From contig NZ_BMNC01000009.1 of NCBI RefSeq assembly GCF_014646255.1, positions 62,001 through 126,000 on the forward strand: a stretch of 64,000 bases of DNA, read 5' to 3'. Shown piece by piece: positions 17,854-26,208 of this stretch (the first letter of the stretch is position 1; each line of letters opens with the position of its first letter). The notes beneath the pieces were generated by a model that had not been told where the DNA came from, made no database searches, and was given only the letters and a program-made list of their open reading frames with translations. The position numbers and the translations under genes are program-made. Source of the stretch: Lentzea pudingi (GTDB taxonomy: Bacteria; Actinomycetota; Actinomycetes; Mycobacteriales; Pseudonocardiaceae).

Positions 17854-18756
17854 GTGGCCGACCGACGTTCAGTCCTGAAGACCCTCGCCCTGCTGCCGCT
17901 CGCCGGATGCGCCACCCAGCCCGCCACGCCGGCTCCACAGCCGACCACGACAACAACGACCACCACCAGCGCCGCACCCGTGCGCCACGACGCGTTGGCC
18001 GAGTTGGAGAAGAAGTTCGACGCACGGCTGGGCGTCTACGCGATGAGCGACAACGGCAGCACGATCGAGCACCGCGCCGACGAGAGGTTCGCGTTCTGCT
18101 CGACCTTCAAGGGCCTCGCCGCGGCGGCCGTGCTGCACCACAACCCGATGTCGCACCTGGACACGGTCGTCACCTACACCGAAGCCGAGCTGATGAAGAG
18201 CTCGGCCGTCACGAGGCAGAACGTCCGGACCGGCATGACGCTGCGCGACCTGTGCGACGCCGCCGTCCGCCACAGCGACGGCACGGCGGGCAACCTGCTG
18301 CTGCGTGACGCCGGCGGCCCGGCCGGACTCACGAGGTTCCTGCGCGAACTCGGCGACACCGAGACCAGGATGGACCGGGTCGAACCCGACCTCACCTCGG
18401 CCACGCCCGGCGACCCGCGTGACACCGCCACCCCGCGCTCGCTCGGCACGGACTACCAGCGGATCGTGCTCGGCGACGCCCTCGAGCCGGCGAAACGGGA
18501 CTTCCTGAAGGACCTGCTCGAACGCTCGGTCACCGGGGCGAAGCGCGTCCGGGCGGGTGTGCCGGCGGGCAGCAGGGTCGCGAGCAAGACCGGCACCGGC
18601 GGGTACGGCACCGCCAACGACATCGCCGTCGTGTGGCCGCCCGGCCGGGAACCGCTCCTGATCGCGATCATGTCCAGCAGGGCGTCCGCGGACGCGAGGT
18701 ACGACGAGGCTCTGGTCGCCGAAGCCGCCGCCTACGTCGTGAATACCCTCACCTGA
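17854..18756 (+). CDS. bla: Class A beta-lactamase (lipoprotein)
   Basis: A 300-aa serine beta-lactamase with S-T-F-K (Ser70/Lys73), S-D-G in place of the usual Ser130-Asp-Asn, an omega-loop Glu in V-E-P-D-L-T (Glu166) and K-T-G-T-G (KTG triad). S-D-G is also found in mycobacterial BlaC. The N-terminus D-R-R-S-V-L-K before the hydrophobic stretch looks like a Tat motif. A lipobox L-A-G-C ends the signal, so the enzyme is probably a Tat-exported, membrane-anchored lipoprotein. A Thr/Pro-rich linker follows. The GTG at 17854 has a weak ribosome binding site. Confidence 0.92.
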   Translation: MADRRSVLKTLALLPLAGCATQPATPAPQPTTTTTTTTSAAPVRHDALAELEKKFDARLGVYAMSDNGSTIEHRADERFAFCSTFKGLAAAAVLHHNPMSHLDTVVTYTEAELMKSSAVTRQNVRTGMTLRDLCDAAVRHSDGTAGNLLLRDAGGPAGLTRFLRELGDTETRMDRVEPDLTSATPGDPRDTATPRSLGTDYQRIVLGDALEPAKRDFLKDLLERSVTGAKRVRAGVPAGSRVASKTGTGGYGTANDIAVVWPPGREPLLIAIMSSRASADARYDEALVAEAAAYVVNTLT

Positions 18757-19150
18757 CGGACGACACGTCCGCCCACACGGTCTTGCAGTCGGGGAACCGG
18801 TTGTGTCCCCACACCTGCGCCAGGCCGTTGACCAGCAGCAGACCGCGCTGGCGCCGCCCGAGGAACCCCATCCGCCCGAGCTGCGGGAACCGGCCGGGGG
18901 TCCCGTCGTCGACCTCGACCCGCACCACCTCGCGCTCCGGGAGGCGGAGGATCCGGGCACGTCTCGCCGGGGCGGCGTGGTGGTACGCGTTGCTCACGAG
19001 TTCCGTGGCGACGACCATCACGTCGACCACGACGTTCTCGTGCATCCCTCGCAGGAGGCGCCGCACCTCCGCTCGCACGTTCGCGAGCGGCAGAACGCCC
19101 TCCGGTAGGACGAGGTCCAGTCGTTCGCCGGACCGTCCTGCAATACCCAT
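18749..19150 (-). CDS. RsbW-like ATP-binding (anti-sigma/regulatory kinase) protein
   Basis: A 133-aa HATPase_c protein of the type common in actinomycetes. The N-box is T-E-L-V-S-N-A-Y-H-H; the G1-like loop is V-E-V-D-D-G-T-P-G. The late segment R-G-L-L-L-V-N-G-L-A corresponds to the G2 region. The ATG at 19150 follows GGGGAGAAG. Such proteins act as anti-sigma kinases or ATP-binding regulators. No sigma factor or anti-anti-sigma gene is adjacent. A second protein of the same type lies just upstream on the same strand (19233-19628). Confidence 0.85.
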   Translation of the reverse strand: MGIAGRSGERLDLVLPEGVLPLANVRAEVRRLLRGMHENVVVDVMVVATELVSNAYHHAAPARRARILRLPEREVVRVEVDDGTPGRFPQLGRMGFLGRRQRGLLLVNGLAQVWGHNRFPDCKTVWADVSSVR

Positions 19151-19232
19151 CAGCTTCTCCCCGCGCCCTGCTTTTTCAAGGCACGACCCTCCGTACCCCA
19201 GGACGCGTACATCGAAACCCACCGAACCACGG

Positions 19233-19628
19233 TCATGACGTCCTGGGCAGATCGGCCCAGACGACGGTCCCGCCGTGGGCTCTGTCGACACCCCAGCGGT
19301 CGGACAGCCTGGCCACCAGGACCAGGCCGTAGCCGCGCTGCGGACGGGACACCTTGCGCAACGGCGGGTGGGCACGGGCGTCGTGCGCGATCTCGACGCG
19401 GATCTTGTGCGGTTCCACGACGACACGCAGGAACGACGGCTCCGACGTGTACCGGTACGCGTTGCTGACCAGTTCGTTCACCACCAGCAACACGTCCGCC
19501 ACCGCGTCGGTGTCCTCGCCCATCAGCTCCAGCCGCACCCAGCGCCGGACGGCCGCGAGTGACGGCCGTTGCCTGCCCAGTGGCAGATCCGACGCCTCGC
19601 CGGTCCTCGCTGCCTGGTCGCGAGCCAA
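19233..19628 (-). CDS. RsbW-like ATP-binding protein, paralogue of the downstream gene
   Basis: A 131-aa HATPase_c protein. The N-box is N-E-L-V-S-N-A-Y-R-Y, then V-E-I-A-H-D-A-R-A where most relatives have a D-x-G/S loop, and R-G-Y-G-L-V-L-V-A-R-L-S near the end. It starts with TTG at 19628, supported by GAGGAG at the right spacing. It lies 82 bases upstream of the related gene at 18749-19150. The replaced G1 residues (A-H-D instead of D-D-G) may weaken nucleotide binding. The two look like an old tandem duplication. Confidence 0.8.
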   Translation of the reverse strand: MARDQAARTGEASDLPLGRQRPSLAAVRRWVRLELMGEDTDAVADVLLVVNELVSNAYRYTSEPSFLRVVVEPHKIRVEIAHDARAHPPLRKVSRPQRGYGLVLVARLSDRWGVDRAHGGTVVWADLPRTS

Positions 19629-19749
19629 ACCGCTCCTCGGTCAGATGATCAGTTAGGACGCCGGTTACCCGAGTGCATCGGCGGCCAAACCAGTCGTTCA
19701 CCACCATGAACTACCCTCACGGCTCCGCCGCAACGCCAGGGGGAACCAC

Positions 19750-20913
19750 GTGCCCAGATCTTTGACACCTCTGCTGGTCGCACTGCTGGTCGTGTACTCG
19801 CTCCACGAGATCCTCACCTCCGCCGTCGCGCCCGTCGCCGGCACCCTCGGACTCACCACCTTCCAGTTCGGACTCGTGTTCACGGTCGCCTCCGTGACCA
19901 CGACCGTGTCGAGCCTGGTCTGGGGAGTGCTGGTCGACGCCGCCGGGCCGCGTCCCGTGCTGGTCGCCGGGCTGGGCCTGTGCGTGGCCGGACCGGCCGG
20001 GTTCGCCGCGGCGGTGGCGTTCGGCGCCGACGAGACGCTGACGCCCGGCCTGGCGTTCGCGATGGTGCTGGTGTTCCGCAGCTTCCTGTTCGGTGCGGGA
20101 CTCGCCGCCCTGCTCGTCGTCGCGCTCGCCGTCGCGGGCTTCTCGGCCCGTGGTCACCGCACCACGGCGGTCGGCCTGGTCGGTGCGACGCAGGGGCTCG
20201 CCGCCGTGCTCGGCTCCGTGGTCGGTGGGGCGCTGGCGGTGGCCTCGTTGCACCTGCCGCTGTACGCCGCGCCCGTCATCGCCGTGGTGCTCGCGGTCGC
20301 CGTCCTCCTCACCTACAAGCCTTCTGCCGCCGCGGAGCCACCGGAGGTGGTGCCGTTCGAGCCGTCGCGGCTGGTGCCCGCCTTCGGAATCGGGTTCCTC
20401 CTGTACCTGTCGTTCGGACTCGTGCAGGTCGTCGCCGTGTACCTCGTCGCGGACCAGGAGGCGGGCTCGCTGGGGAAGACGCTGTTCGCGTCGGGCCTCG
20501 GGTTCTTCCTGGCGCAGGGCGTGCTCGTGCCGTTGCTGAAGTGGCCCGCGGACCGCCTGATGAGGGTCGGCGCACCGGTGGCGCTGGCCGGGTACGCGGT
20601 CATCGCGGCCGTGCCGTCGCTGATGAGCCCGGCCTTCTTCGTGGTGTCGGCGGGGGTCGGTCTCGCGGTCACCGGGTTCGCCGCGACGGCCTCGCTGGGC
20701 GTCGGGCCCGCGCGTCAGGGCCTGGTCGCCGGTCTCGTCACGGCGACGGGCGGGCTGACGTTCTTCGCCGGGCCGATGGTGAGCGGCCTGCTGTACGAGG
20801 TGGAGCCGGTCGCCCCGGTGATCGCCGCCGGGGTGGCCGCCCTGGTCGCGTCCGCGCTCGCGTTCGTCCCGGTTCGAGAGCGGTCCCGGTCCGAACCGGG
20901 ACTGCCGGACTGA
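19750..20913 (+). CDS. MFS transporter
   Basis: A 387-aa major facilitator protein with about twelve hydrophobic segments. The loop between segments 2 and 3 carries G-V-L-V-D-A-A-G-P-R, the degenerate MFS signature. The GTG at 19750 follows AGGGGGA. It is oriented away from the RsbW-like pair and is followed 25 bases later by the copC-like gene. The substrate is unknown; no regulator is adjacent to suggest one. Confidence 0.85.
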   Translation: MPRSLTPLLVALLVVYSLHEILTSAVAPVAGTLGLTTFQFGLVFTVASVTTTVSSLVWGVLVDAAGPRPVLVAGLGLCVAGPAGFAAAVAFGADETLTPGLAFAMVLVFRSFLFGAGLAALLVVALAVAGFSARGHRTTAVGLVGATQGLAAVLGSVVGGALAVASLHLPLYAAPVIAVVLAVAVLLTYKPSAAAEPPEVVPFEPSRLVPAFGIGFLLYLSFGLVQVVAVYLVADQEAGSLGKTLFASGLGFFLAQGVLVPLLKWPADRLMRVGAPVALAGYAVIAAVPSLMSPAFFVVSAGVGLAVTGFAATASLGVGPARQGLVAGLVTATGGLTFFAGPMVSGLLYEVEPVAPVIAAGVAALVASALAFVPVRERSRSEPGLPD

Positions 20914-20938
20914 TCAGCTCAGCCATTACGCTGCGCAC

Positions 20939-21496
20939 GTGACGCGTTACCTGACGGCGCTCGTGCTGGCTCTGCTCGCCGCGACGGCCGTGGCCGTCCC
21001 CGCGCAGGCCCACGCCGAGCTCAAGAGCAGCAACCCGGCGACCGGCGCGACCCTGGAAGCCCCTCTCAAACATGTCGAGCTGGTGTTCAGCGAGGCGATC
21101 CAGCTGCCGGACGGCGCCGCGGTCACCGTCACGGGGGCCGACGGCGCCACGCTGCCGGTCACCCAGGTGCACGCCCTCGACAAGACGATCACGGCGACGG
21201 TCGACGCGGCCGCGGCCAAGTCCGGCGCGCACACGATCGCGTGGGCCGCCAAGTCCGACGACGGCGACACCATCACCGGCACGATCGCCTTCACGATGAC
21301 CGTCGTGGCGCAGACGACTTCGGCCAGCGCGCCGCCGTCCTCGGTCTCGAGCGCACCGACGTCGAGCGCTCCCCCGTCGACCGCGCCGGAGGAGTCCGGT
21401 GGCGTGCCGATCTGGGTGTGGATCGTGATCGGGCTAGCGGTCGTCGTCGGCGCGATCCTGCTCGTCGGCCGCCGCAACAGGACCGAGAGCCCCTAG
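20939..21496 (+). CDS. CopC-domain secreted protein with C-terminal membrane anchor
   Basis: A 185-aa protein. The signal peptide is cleaved at A-Q-A, so the mature protein starts H-A-E-L-K-S-S-N-P, with the N-terminal copper-binding His of CopC proteins. A CopC domain ends near residue 120, then comes a Ser/Pro-rich linker and one transmembrane segment (I-W-V-W-I-V-I-G-L-A-V-V-V-G) ending in R-R-N-R. It probably binds copper at the cell surface. The usual partner CopD and a DUF1775 protein are missing nearby. The 3' end overlaps the convergent sigma factor gene by 63 bases. Confidence 0.85.
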   Translation: MTRYLTALVLALLAATAVAVPAQAHAELKSSNPATGATLEAPLKHVELVFSEAIQLPDGAAVTVTGADGATLPVTQVHALDKTITATVDAAAAKSGAHTIAWAAKSDDGDTITGTIAFTMTVVAQTTSASAPPSSVSSAPTSSAPPSTAPEESGGVPIWVWIVIGLAVVVGAILLVGRRNRTESP

Positions 21497-22633
21497 TCGT
21501 CCGCGCAGCAGGTCGCGTTCGGCCGGGTGTTCCGCACGGTCCAGCGCGGCCTCCAGTGCCGCTCTCGGGTCTCTGCCCAGCCGTTGCAGCAGATCCGCGC
21601 GCACGGCGTGGAACAGGTGGTAGCGGTCCAGGTCGAGTGCTTCGACCTCCCTCAGTGCTTCCTCCGGGCCTCGGGTCTCGGCGAGTGCGACGGCTCGGTG
21701 CAGCGCCACGACCGGGCTCGGGGTGAACACCAGCAGCTGGTCGTAGAGGGCGACGACCTGGTGCCAGTCGGTCGGCGGGTCGCTGTGCACGGCGTTGACC
21801 GCGGCCTGGAGTTGGTACGGGCCCGGCCGGTTCCAGCGCAGGCAGCGGCGCACGACGTCCTGGCCCTCGCGCACGAGGTCCGCGTCCCACAACTCCCTGT
21901 CCTGGTCCTCCAGCAGCACGATCTCGCCGTCGCGCAGCCGGGCGTCCCGGCGTGAGGCGACCAGCAGCATCAACGCCAGCAGCCCCCACACCTCGGGTTC
22001 GTCCGGCATGAGCCCGGCGAGCACGCGGCCGAGCCGGATCGCCTCGTCCGCGAGTTCCGCGCGGTCGAGGTACCCCTCGTTGAAGATCAGGTAGACGACG
22101 GCGAGCACGGCCTTGAGCCGGTCGGGCAGGTCGGCGTCGCGCGGCACCCGGTACGGGATGCGGGCCGCGCGGATCTTGCCCTTCGCCCGCACGATCCGTT
22201 GCGCCATCGTGGGTTCCGGCACCAGGAACGCCTTGGCGATCTCCGCCGTCGTCAGGCCGCCGAGGAGTTTCAGCGTCAGCGCCACCTGAGCCGGCAACGC
22301 GAGCGACGGGTGGCAGCAGGTGAAGATCAGCCGCAGGCGGTCGTCGGGCACGTCTCCCACCTCCTGCTCTTCCGGTTCGTGGTGCAGCAGTTCCGCCTGC
22401 GCGTACTTCTCCTGGCCCTTCGCCTCGCGGCGGAGGCGGTCGATCGCGCCGTGGCGGGCGGTCGTGATGATCCAGCCCGCGGGCGCCGGTGGGACGCCGT
22501 CGACCGGCCAGCGTCGTACGGCCGTGGCGAAGGCGTCCTGCACCGCCTCCTCGGCGAGGTCGATGTCGCCGAGGACGCGGGTCAGGACGGACACCGCACG
22601 GCCGTACTCCGCCCGGAATATCTCCTCGATCAT
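21434..22633 (-). CDS. ECF-family RNA polymerase sigma factor with long C-terminal domain (ECF42-like)
   Basis: A 399-aa protein. Sigma region 2 begins F-R-A-E-Y-G-R-A and contains D-L-A-E-E-A-V-Q-D-A-F. Region 4 has L-T-T-A-E-I-A-K-A-F and ends in R-A-K-G-K-I-R. A ~200-aa C-terminal extension with helical repeats (L-I-F-N-E-G-Y, W-G-L-L-A-L-M-L-L, V-N-A-V-H) is the DUF6596 module of this group. The start shares one base with the stop of the YCII gene (TGATG). ECF42-type factors are typically encoded with DGPF/YCII proteins and have no anti-sigma factor; the C-terminal domain is thought to control activity. Confidence 0.9.
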   Translation of the reverse strand: MIEEIFRAEYGRAVSVLTRVLGDIDLAEEAVQDAFATAVRRWPVDGVPPAPAGWIITTARHGAIDRLRREAKGQEKYAQAELLHHEPEEQEVGDVPDDRLRLIFTCCHPSLALPAQVALTLKLLGGLTTAEIAKAFLVPEPTMAQRIVRAKGKIRAARIPYRVPRDADLPDRLKAVLAVVYLIFNEGYLDRAELADEAIRLGRVLAGLMPDEPEVWGLLALMLLVASRRDARLRDGEIVLLEDQDRELWDADLVREGQDVVRRCLRWNRPGPYQLQAAVNAVHSDPPTDWHQVVALYDQLLVFTPSPVVALHRAVALAETRGPEEALREVEALDLDRYHLFHAVRADLLQRLGRDPRAALEAALDRAEHPAERDLLRGRLGALGPVAAADEQDRADDDR

Positions 22634-22980
22634 CAGAACGCGATGGGCCTGACCTCGATCGACAACGGGCTCAGCACACCGGCGAGCCGGCGGCCCCACT
22701 CGAGCGCCTCGTCGAGGTCGGCGGCCTGGATGACCGTGAACCCGCCGACGTGCTCCTTGCCCTCGGCGAACGGCCCGTCGGTCATCAGCACGTCGTCGTC
22801 CTTCGCCCTGAGCACGGTCGCGGTCGACGGCGGGTGCAGCCCGACGGCGAACACCCACGCGCCCTTGGCCTGCATCTCCTCGTTCAACGCGGCCAGGTTC
22901 GCCATGATCGGGTCGAGCACCTCGGGCGGCGGGGCCTCACCGTCGGGCTGGTAGATGCTGAGCAGGTACTTCTGCGTCAT
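22633..22980 (-). CDS. YCII/DGPF-domain protein, partner of the ECF sigma factor
   Basis: A 115-aa YCII-related protein with the name-giving motif in M-T-D-G-P-F-A-E-G-K-E-H. It opens M-T-Q-K-Y-L-L-S-I-Y-Q-P, typical of the family. A GGAGACCACC ribosome binding site precedes the ATG. The gene is translationally coupled to the ECF42-like sigma factor (TGATG). The biochemical role of these proteins is unknown; their constant association with this sigma group suggests they are its targets or signal sensors. The divergent neighbour starts 60 bases away. Confidence 0.88.
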   Translation of the reverse strand: MTQKYLLSIYQPDGEAPPPEVLDPIMANLAALNEEMQAKGAWVFAVGLHPPSTATVLRAKDDDVLMTDGPFAEGKEHVGGFTVIQAADLDEALEWGRRLAGVLSPLSIEVRPIAF

Positions 22981-23040
22981 GGTGGTCTCCTTTCGCCCTT
23001 TGTACGAACGGGAGAGGCCCGTTTCGACAACTATGGCGAC

Positions 23041-25269
23041 ATGATCCCGTTGATCCTCCCGCTCGACGACTCGCGCGCCGTGCTGGCGGCGGTCGGCGGC
23101 AAGGGCGCGTCGCTGGCGAGGCTGGTCCGGGGGGGCCTGCCGGTGCCGGACGGGTTCCACCTCACGACGCGCGCCTACCGCGAGAAGTCGATGGAGGGCG
23201 TGCTGGAGGCGTTCCGCGCGCTCGGCGGACCGGTGGCGGTGCGGTCGTCGGCGACCGCGGAGGACCTGCCGGGCCTGTCGTTCGCCGGGCAGCACGACAC
23301 GGTGCTCGACGTGACCGAGGACGGGCTTTTCGACGCGGTGCTGCGGTGCTGGGACTCGCTGCGCTCCGAGCGGGCCGTCGCCTACCGCGAGCACAACGGG
23401 GTCACCTCGGCCGAGATGGCCGTGGTGGTGCAGCGGATGGTGCCCGCGGAGATGTCCGGCGTGCTGTTCACCGCCGACCCGCTGACCGGACGCGCGGAGC
23501 CGGTCATCAACGCGGTCCGCGGGCTCGGCGAGTCCCTCGTCAGCGGAGCGGAGAACCCGGTCGGCGACCTGCCCGGCGACCTGATGGCGTCCCTGGTCGC
23601 GCTCGGCGAGCGGATCGAGGCCCTGTACGGCACGCCGATGGACGTCGAGTGGGCGTTCGCGGGCGGTGAGGTCCAGATCCTGCAGGCGCGGCCGATCACC
23701 TCGTTGCGCGTGGAGTGGAACGACACCCTCGACGGCGACTACCTGTGGTCCAACGGCAACGTCGGCGAGGCGGTCCCCGACGTGATGACGCCGGTGACGT
23801 GGTCGCTGGTGCGGGTCCTGTCGAGCGCGGCGATCGGGCCGCACCGGATCTCCGGCAACATCGGCGGCCGCTTCTACCTCAACCTCAGCACGTACGCCGC
23901 GCTCGGCACGGCGATCGGCAAGGCCGACGAGATGCTGCGCTCGGGCGAGGAGACGTTCGGGCGCGTCCCGGCCGGCGTGACCGTGCCGCCGTTGCCGATG
24001 TCCCGGCCGGCGATCCTGCGGGCGGTGCTGCGGGGTGCGGGCGGGCCGCTCAAGCAGCAGGTCCTCTACCGGACGCGGCTGCGGCGGCTCGTCCGCGACA
24101 ACCCCGGCCGGTGCGCGGCGGCGCGCGAGGCGATCGCGGCCTGCTCGACGCCCGCCGCGTTGCTGGAGTTCTGGCGGACCGATCTCGACTCGCTGCTGAG
24201 GGTGGTGTGCCCGGTGCTCGACGCCGGCGCGCGCATGGTGGCGGGCGGGCCGGCCTCGTTCCGGCGTGAGCTGGCCGGGCTGGTCGGCGAGCAGGACGCC
24301 GCTGTGCTGCTCACCGGGTTCCACGACGGCGCGGGCCTCGCGAGCCTGGGCCCGCTGGTGGGCCTGGCCCGGTTGCGGTCGGGCGAGATCGACCACGACA
24401 CGTTCGCGCGGAGCTGGGGTCACCGGTGCGCCGGCGAGTTCGAGATCTCCGCCCCGCGCCCGGCCGAGGACCCGGAGTGGATCTCCCGGCAGCTGGAGAC
24501 CCTGGCCGATCCCGAGGCCTTGCTGGCGCGGCAGGCGGCTCTGCGCGCCGAGGCGTGGGACCGGCTGGTCGCCCGGCACGCCGCGAAGGCACCGGGGATC
24601 CGCAGGCGGCTCGACCGGATCGGCGAGGGTGCGCGGGCGCGGGAGCGGGCCCGTTCCGAGATGGTGCGCGCGTTCTGGGTGATGCGGGCGTTCGTGCTGC
24701 GGGCCGGGGAGCTGACGTCGTCCGGTGACGACCTGTTCTTCCTGCCGATCGACGACGTGCTGCGCGTGCTCGGCGGCGAGACCTCGTTGCTGGACCGGGT
24801 GCCCGCGCAACGGCAGGCGTACGAGCGTTATCGCGCGCTGCCGCCCTACCCCGCCCTGATCCGCGGGCGGTTCGACCCGGAGTCCTGGGCCGCGTCAGCC
24901 GACCGGCGGGCCGACCTCTACGACGCGACCGCGGACGTGCCGATGCCGGCGGACGTCACGGGGTTCCCCGGATCGGCGGGCGTCGTCGAGGGGGTGGCCC
25001 GGGTGCTCGCGCGGATCGACGAGGGCGGGGCGTTGGAACAGGGCGAGGTCCTGGTGACGCCGGTGACGAACATCGGCTGGACGCCGTTGTTCACCCGTGC
25101 CGCCGCCGTCGTGACCGATGTCGGCGCACCTCTCTCGCACGCGGCGATCGTGGCGCGAGAACTGGGAATCCCCGCCGTGGTCGGGTGCGGGAACGCCACG
25201 ACCCTCATCACCACCGGGGACGTCGTCCAGGTCGACGGCGCGCGGGGAACCGTGAAGAAGGTGCGGTGA
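23041..25269 (+). CDS. PEP-utilising phosphotransferase, rifampin phosphotransferase / PEP synthase-like
   Basis: A 742-aa protein with two hallmark parts. The N-terminal ~300 residues are a PPDK/PEP-synthase ATP-grasp domain: V-G-G-K-G-A-S-L-A-R-L, V-A-V-R-S-S-A-T-A-E-D-L-P-G-L-S-F-A-G-Q and V-E-W-A-F. The C-terminal swivelling domain carries the phospho-His in P-L-S-H-A-A-I-V-A-R-E-L-G-I-P-A. There is no TIM-barrel PEP-binding domain. The order ATP-grasp, ~380-residue middle domain, His domain is that of rifampin phosphotransferases, but the ATP domain is shortened. It may therefore modify an antibiotic or other small molecule. No good ribosome binding site precedes the ATG, so the transcript may be leaderless. 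Confidence 0.82.
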   Translation: MIPLILPLDDSRAVLAAVGGKGASLARLVRGGLPVPDGFHLTTRAYREKSMEGVLEAFRALGGPVAVRSSATAEDLPGLSFAGQHDTVLDVTEDGLFDAVLRCWDSLRSERAVAYREHNGVTSAEMAVVVQRMVPAEMSGVLFTADPLTGRAEPVINAVRGLGESLVSGAENPVGDLPGDLMASLVALGERIEALYGTPMDVEWAFAGGEVQILQARPITSLRVEWNDTLDGDYLWSNGNVGEAVPDVMTPVTWSLVRVLSSAAIGPHRISGNIGGRFYLNLSTYAALGTAIGKADEMLRSGEETFGRVPAGVTVPPLPMSRPAILRAVLRGAGGPLKQQVLYRTRLRRLVRDNPGRCAAAREAIAACSTPAALLEFWRTDLDSLLRVVCPVLDAGARMVAGGPASFRRELAGLVGEQDAAVLLTGFHDGAGLASLGPLVGLARLRSGEIDHDTFARSWGHRCAGEFEISAPRPAEDPEWISRQLETLADPEALLARQAALRAEAWDRLVARHAAKAPGIRRRLDRIGEGARARERARSEMVRAFWVMRAFVLRAGELTSSGDDLFFLPIDDVLRVLGGETSLLDRVPAQRQAYERYRALPPYPALIRGRFDPESWAASADRRADLYDATADVPMPADVTGFPGSAGVVEGVARVLARIDEGGALEQGEVLVTPVTNIGWTPLFTRAAAVVTDVGAPLSHAAIVARELGIPAVVGCGNATTLITTGDVVQVDGARGTVKKVR

Positions 25270-25302
25270 ACCCACCACCCGTCCGCCGCCGAGTGGTGGG
25301 TT
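25269..25302. terminator. Bidirectional terminator hairpin
   Basis: Perfect 10-bp arms AACCCACCAC and GTGGTGGGTT, separated by 14 bases, begin inside the stop codon of the phosphotransferase gene. The hairpin lies between convergent genes, where a shared terminator is expected. Confidence 0.6.
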
Positions 25303-25317
25303 CGCGCCGCCCCGAGG

Positions 25318-25608
25318 TCAGTTGTGCGCGGGCACGCCGTGCATCGAGACGAGCTGACGACGCATGCGTTCCCGCACCAGGTCGATCACCTCGGTGACCG
25401 TATACCCCTCCGCGTACGCCTGCACCTCGACCCACTTGAGGTCGAGGCGGGCGTGCGCGTGGATCACGGTCCGGTCCGAGGTCAGGTTGACCCACGCGAA
25501 GTCGACGCGGTCCGGCGCGTAGCGGTCGAGCGAGCCGATCCGTGCGGACGCGTAGTCCCTGGCCTGCTCGGGAATGGCGTCCGCGAGCGAGACCTGGATG
25601 TAGTCCAT
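25318..25608 (-). CDS. Short HPF/RaiA-like (ribosomal S30AE domain) protein
   Basis: A 96-aa protein that fits the S30AE fold: I-P-E-Q-A-R-D-Y-A-S-A-R-I-G-S-L-D-R-Y in helix 1, then alternating strands, then V-T-E-V-I-D-L-V-R-E-R-M-R-R-Q-L in helix 2. ATG 25608 is chosen because GAGGAGG precedes it; GTG 25632 is possible. Long actinobacterial HPF proteins have a C-terminal dimerisation domain that is absent here. It may bind ribosomes at the decoding site in stress, as HPF does, but divergence leaves this uncertain. Confidence 0.6.
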   Translation of the reverse strand: MDYIQVSLADAIPEQARDYASARIGSLDRYAPDRVDFAWVNLTSDRTVIHAHARLDLKWVEVQAYAEGYTVTEVIDLVRERMRRQLVSMHGVPAHN

Positions 25609-25726
25609 CGAAACCTGCCTCCTCGAGGCCACGCGGCAGCACCCCGCGGCCTCGTCGAGGCTACGGTTCCGGCCGCACCGCCGAACCAGGCCTTGGTCCC
25701 GACCCCGCAGGGACTTTCTACCGAGG

Positions 25727-26200
25727 TCAAGGCTTCGGCACCAAGGAGGAGACGCGTTCGTCGAGCTGCTGCTCGGTGGGCGAGCCGGTGAGCAGTTCGA
25801 CGGAGCCGTCCGTGCCCACGAACGCGAACGTCGGCTGCGCGGTGACGCCGAACCGCTTCCACACCGAGCCGTCGAGATCGGCGAGGTGCGGGAAGCTGCC
25901 CATCTTGTGGTCGCTGACGAACTTCTTCATCGCGTCGAGCTGGTCCTCCGCCGCGACGCCGACGAACTGGACCTTGCCGTGGCGCTTGGCGACCTGCTCG
26001 ACCGTCTCCGCCTCGGCGTTGCAGGACGGGCACCAGGGCGTCCAGAACCAGAGCACGGCGGGCTGGCCGACGAGCTTGTCGCCGCGGAACTCCGCGCCGT
26101 CCAAGGTCTTCGCGGTGAACTGGAACTTCTCCGGCGGCGGCGTCCTCTCCGCGCAACCGGCGAGCAGCAGAACCCCGAGCAGCAGTCCGAGGATGCGCAT
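25727..26200 (-). CDS. TlpA/ResA-like thiol-disulfide oxidoreductase lipoprotein
   Basis: A 157-aa lipoprotein (lipobox L-L-A-G-C) with a thioredoxin fold. The active site is W-C-P-S-C in F-W-T-P-W-C-P-S-C, and the cis-Pro lies in A-Q-P-T-F-A-F-V. It is 8 bases downstream of the ccdA-like gene, whose stop lies inside its ribosome binding site. CcdA passes electrons from the cytoplasm to such proteins, which keep secreted thiols reduced, for example apocytochrome c. No other cytochrome c maturation gene is present, so the actual partner is open. Confidence 0.88.
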   Translation of the reverse strand: MRILGLLLGVLLLAGCAERTPPPEKFQFTAKTLDGAEFRGDKLVGQPAVLWFWTPWCPSCNAEAETVEQVAKRHGKVQFVGVAAEDQLDAMKKFVSDHKMGSFPHLADLDGSVWKRFGVTAQPTFAFVGTDGSVELLTGSPTEQQLDERVSSLVPKP

Positions 26201-26208
26201 TCGGCTCC

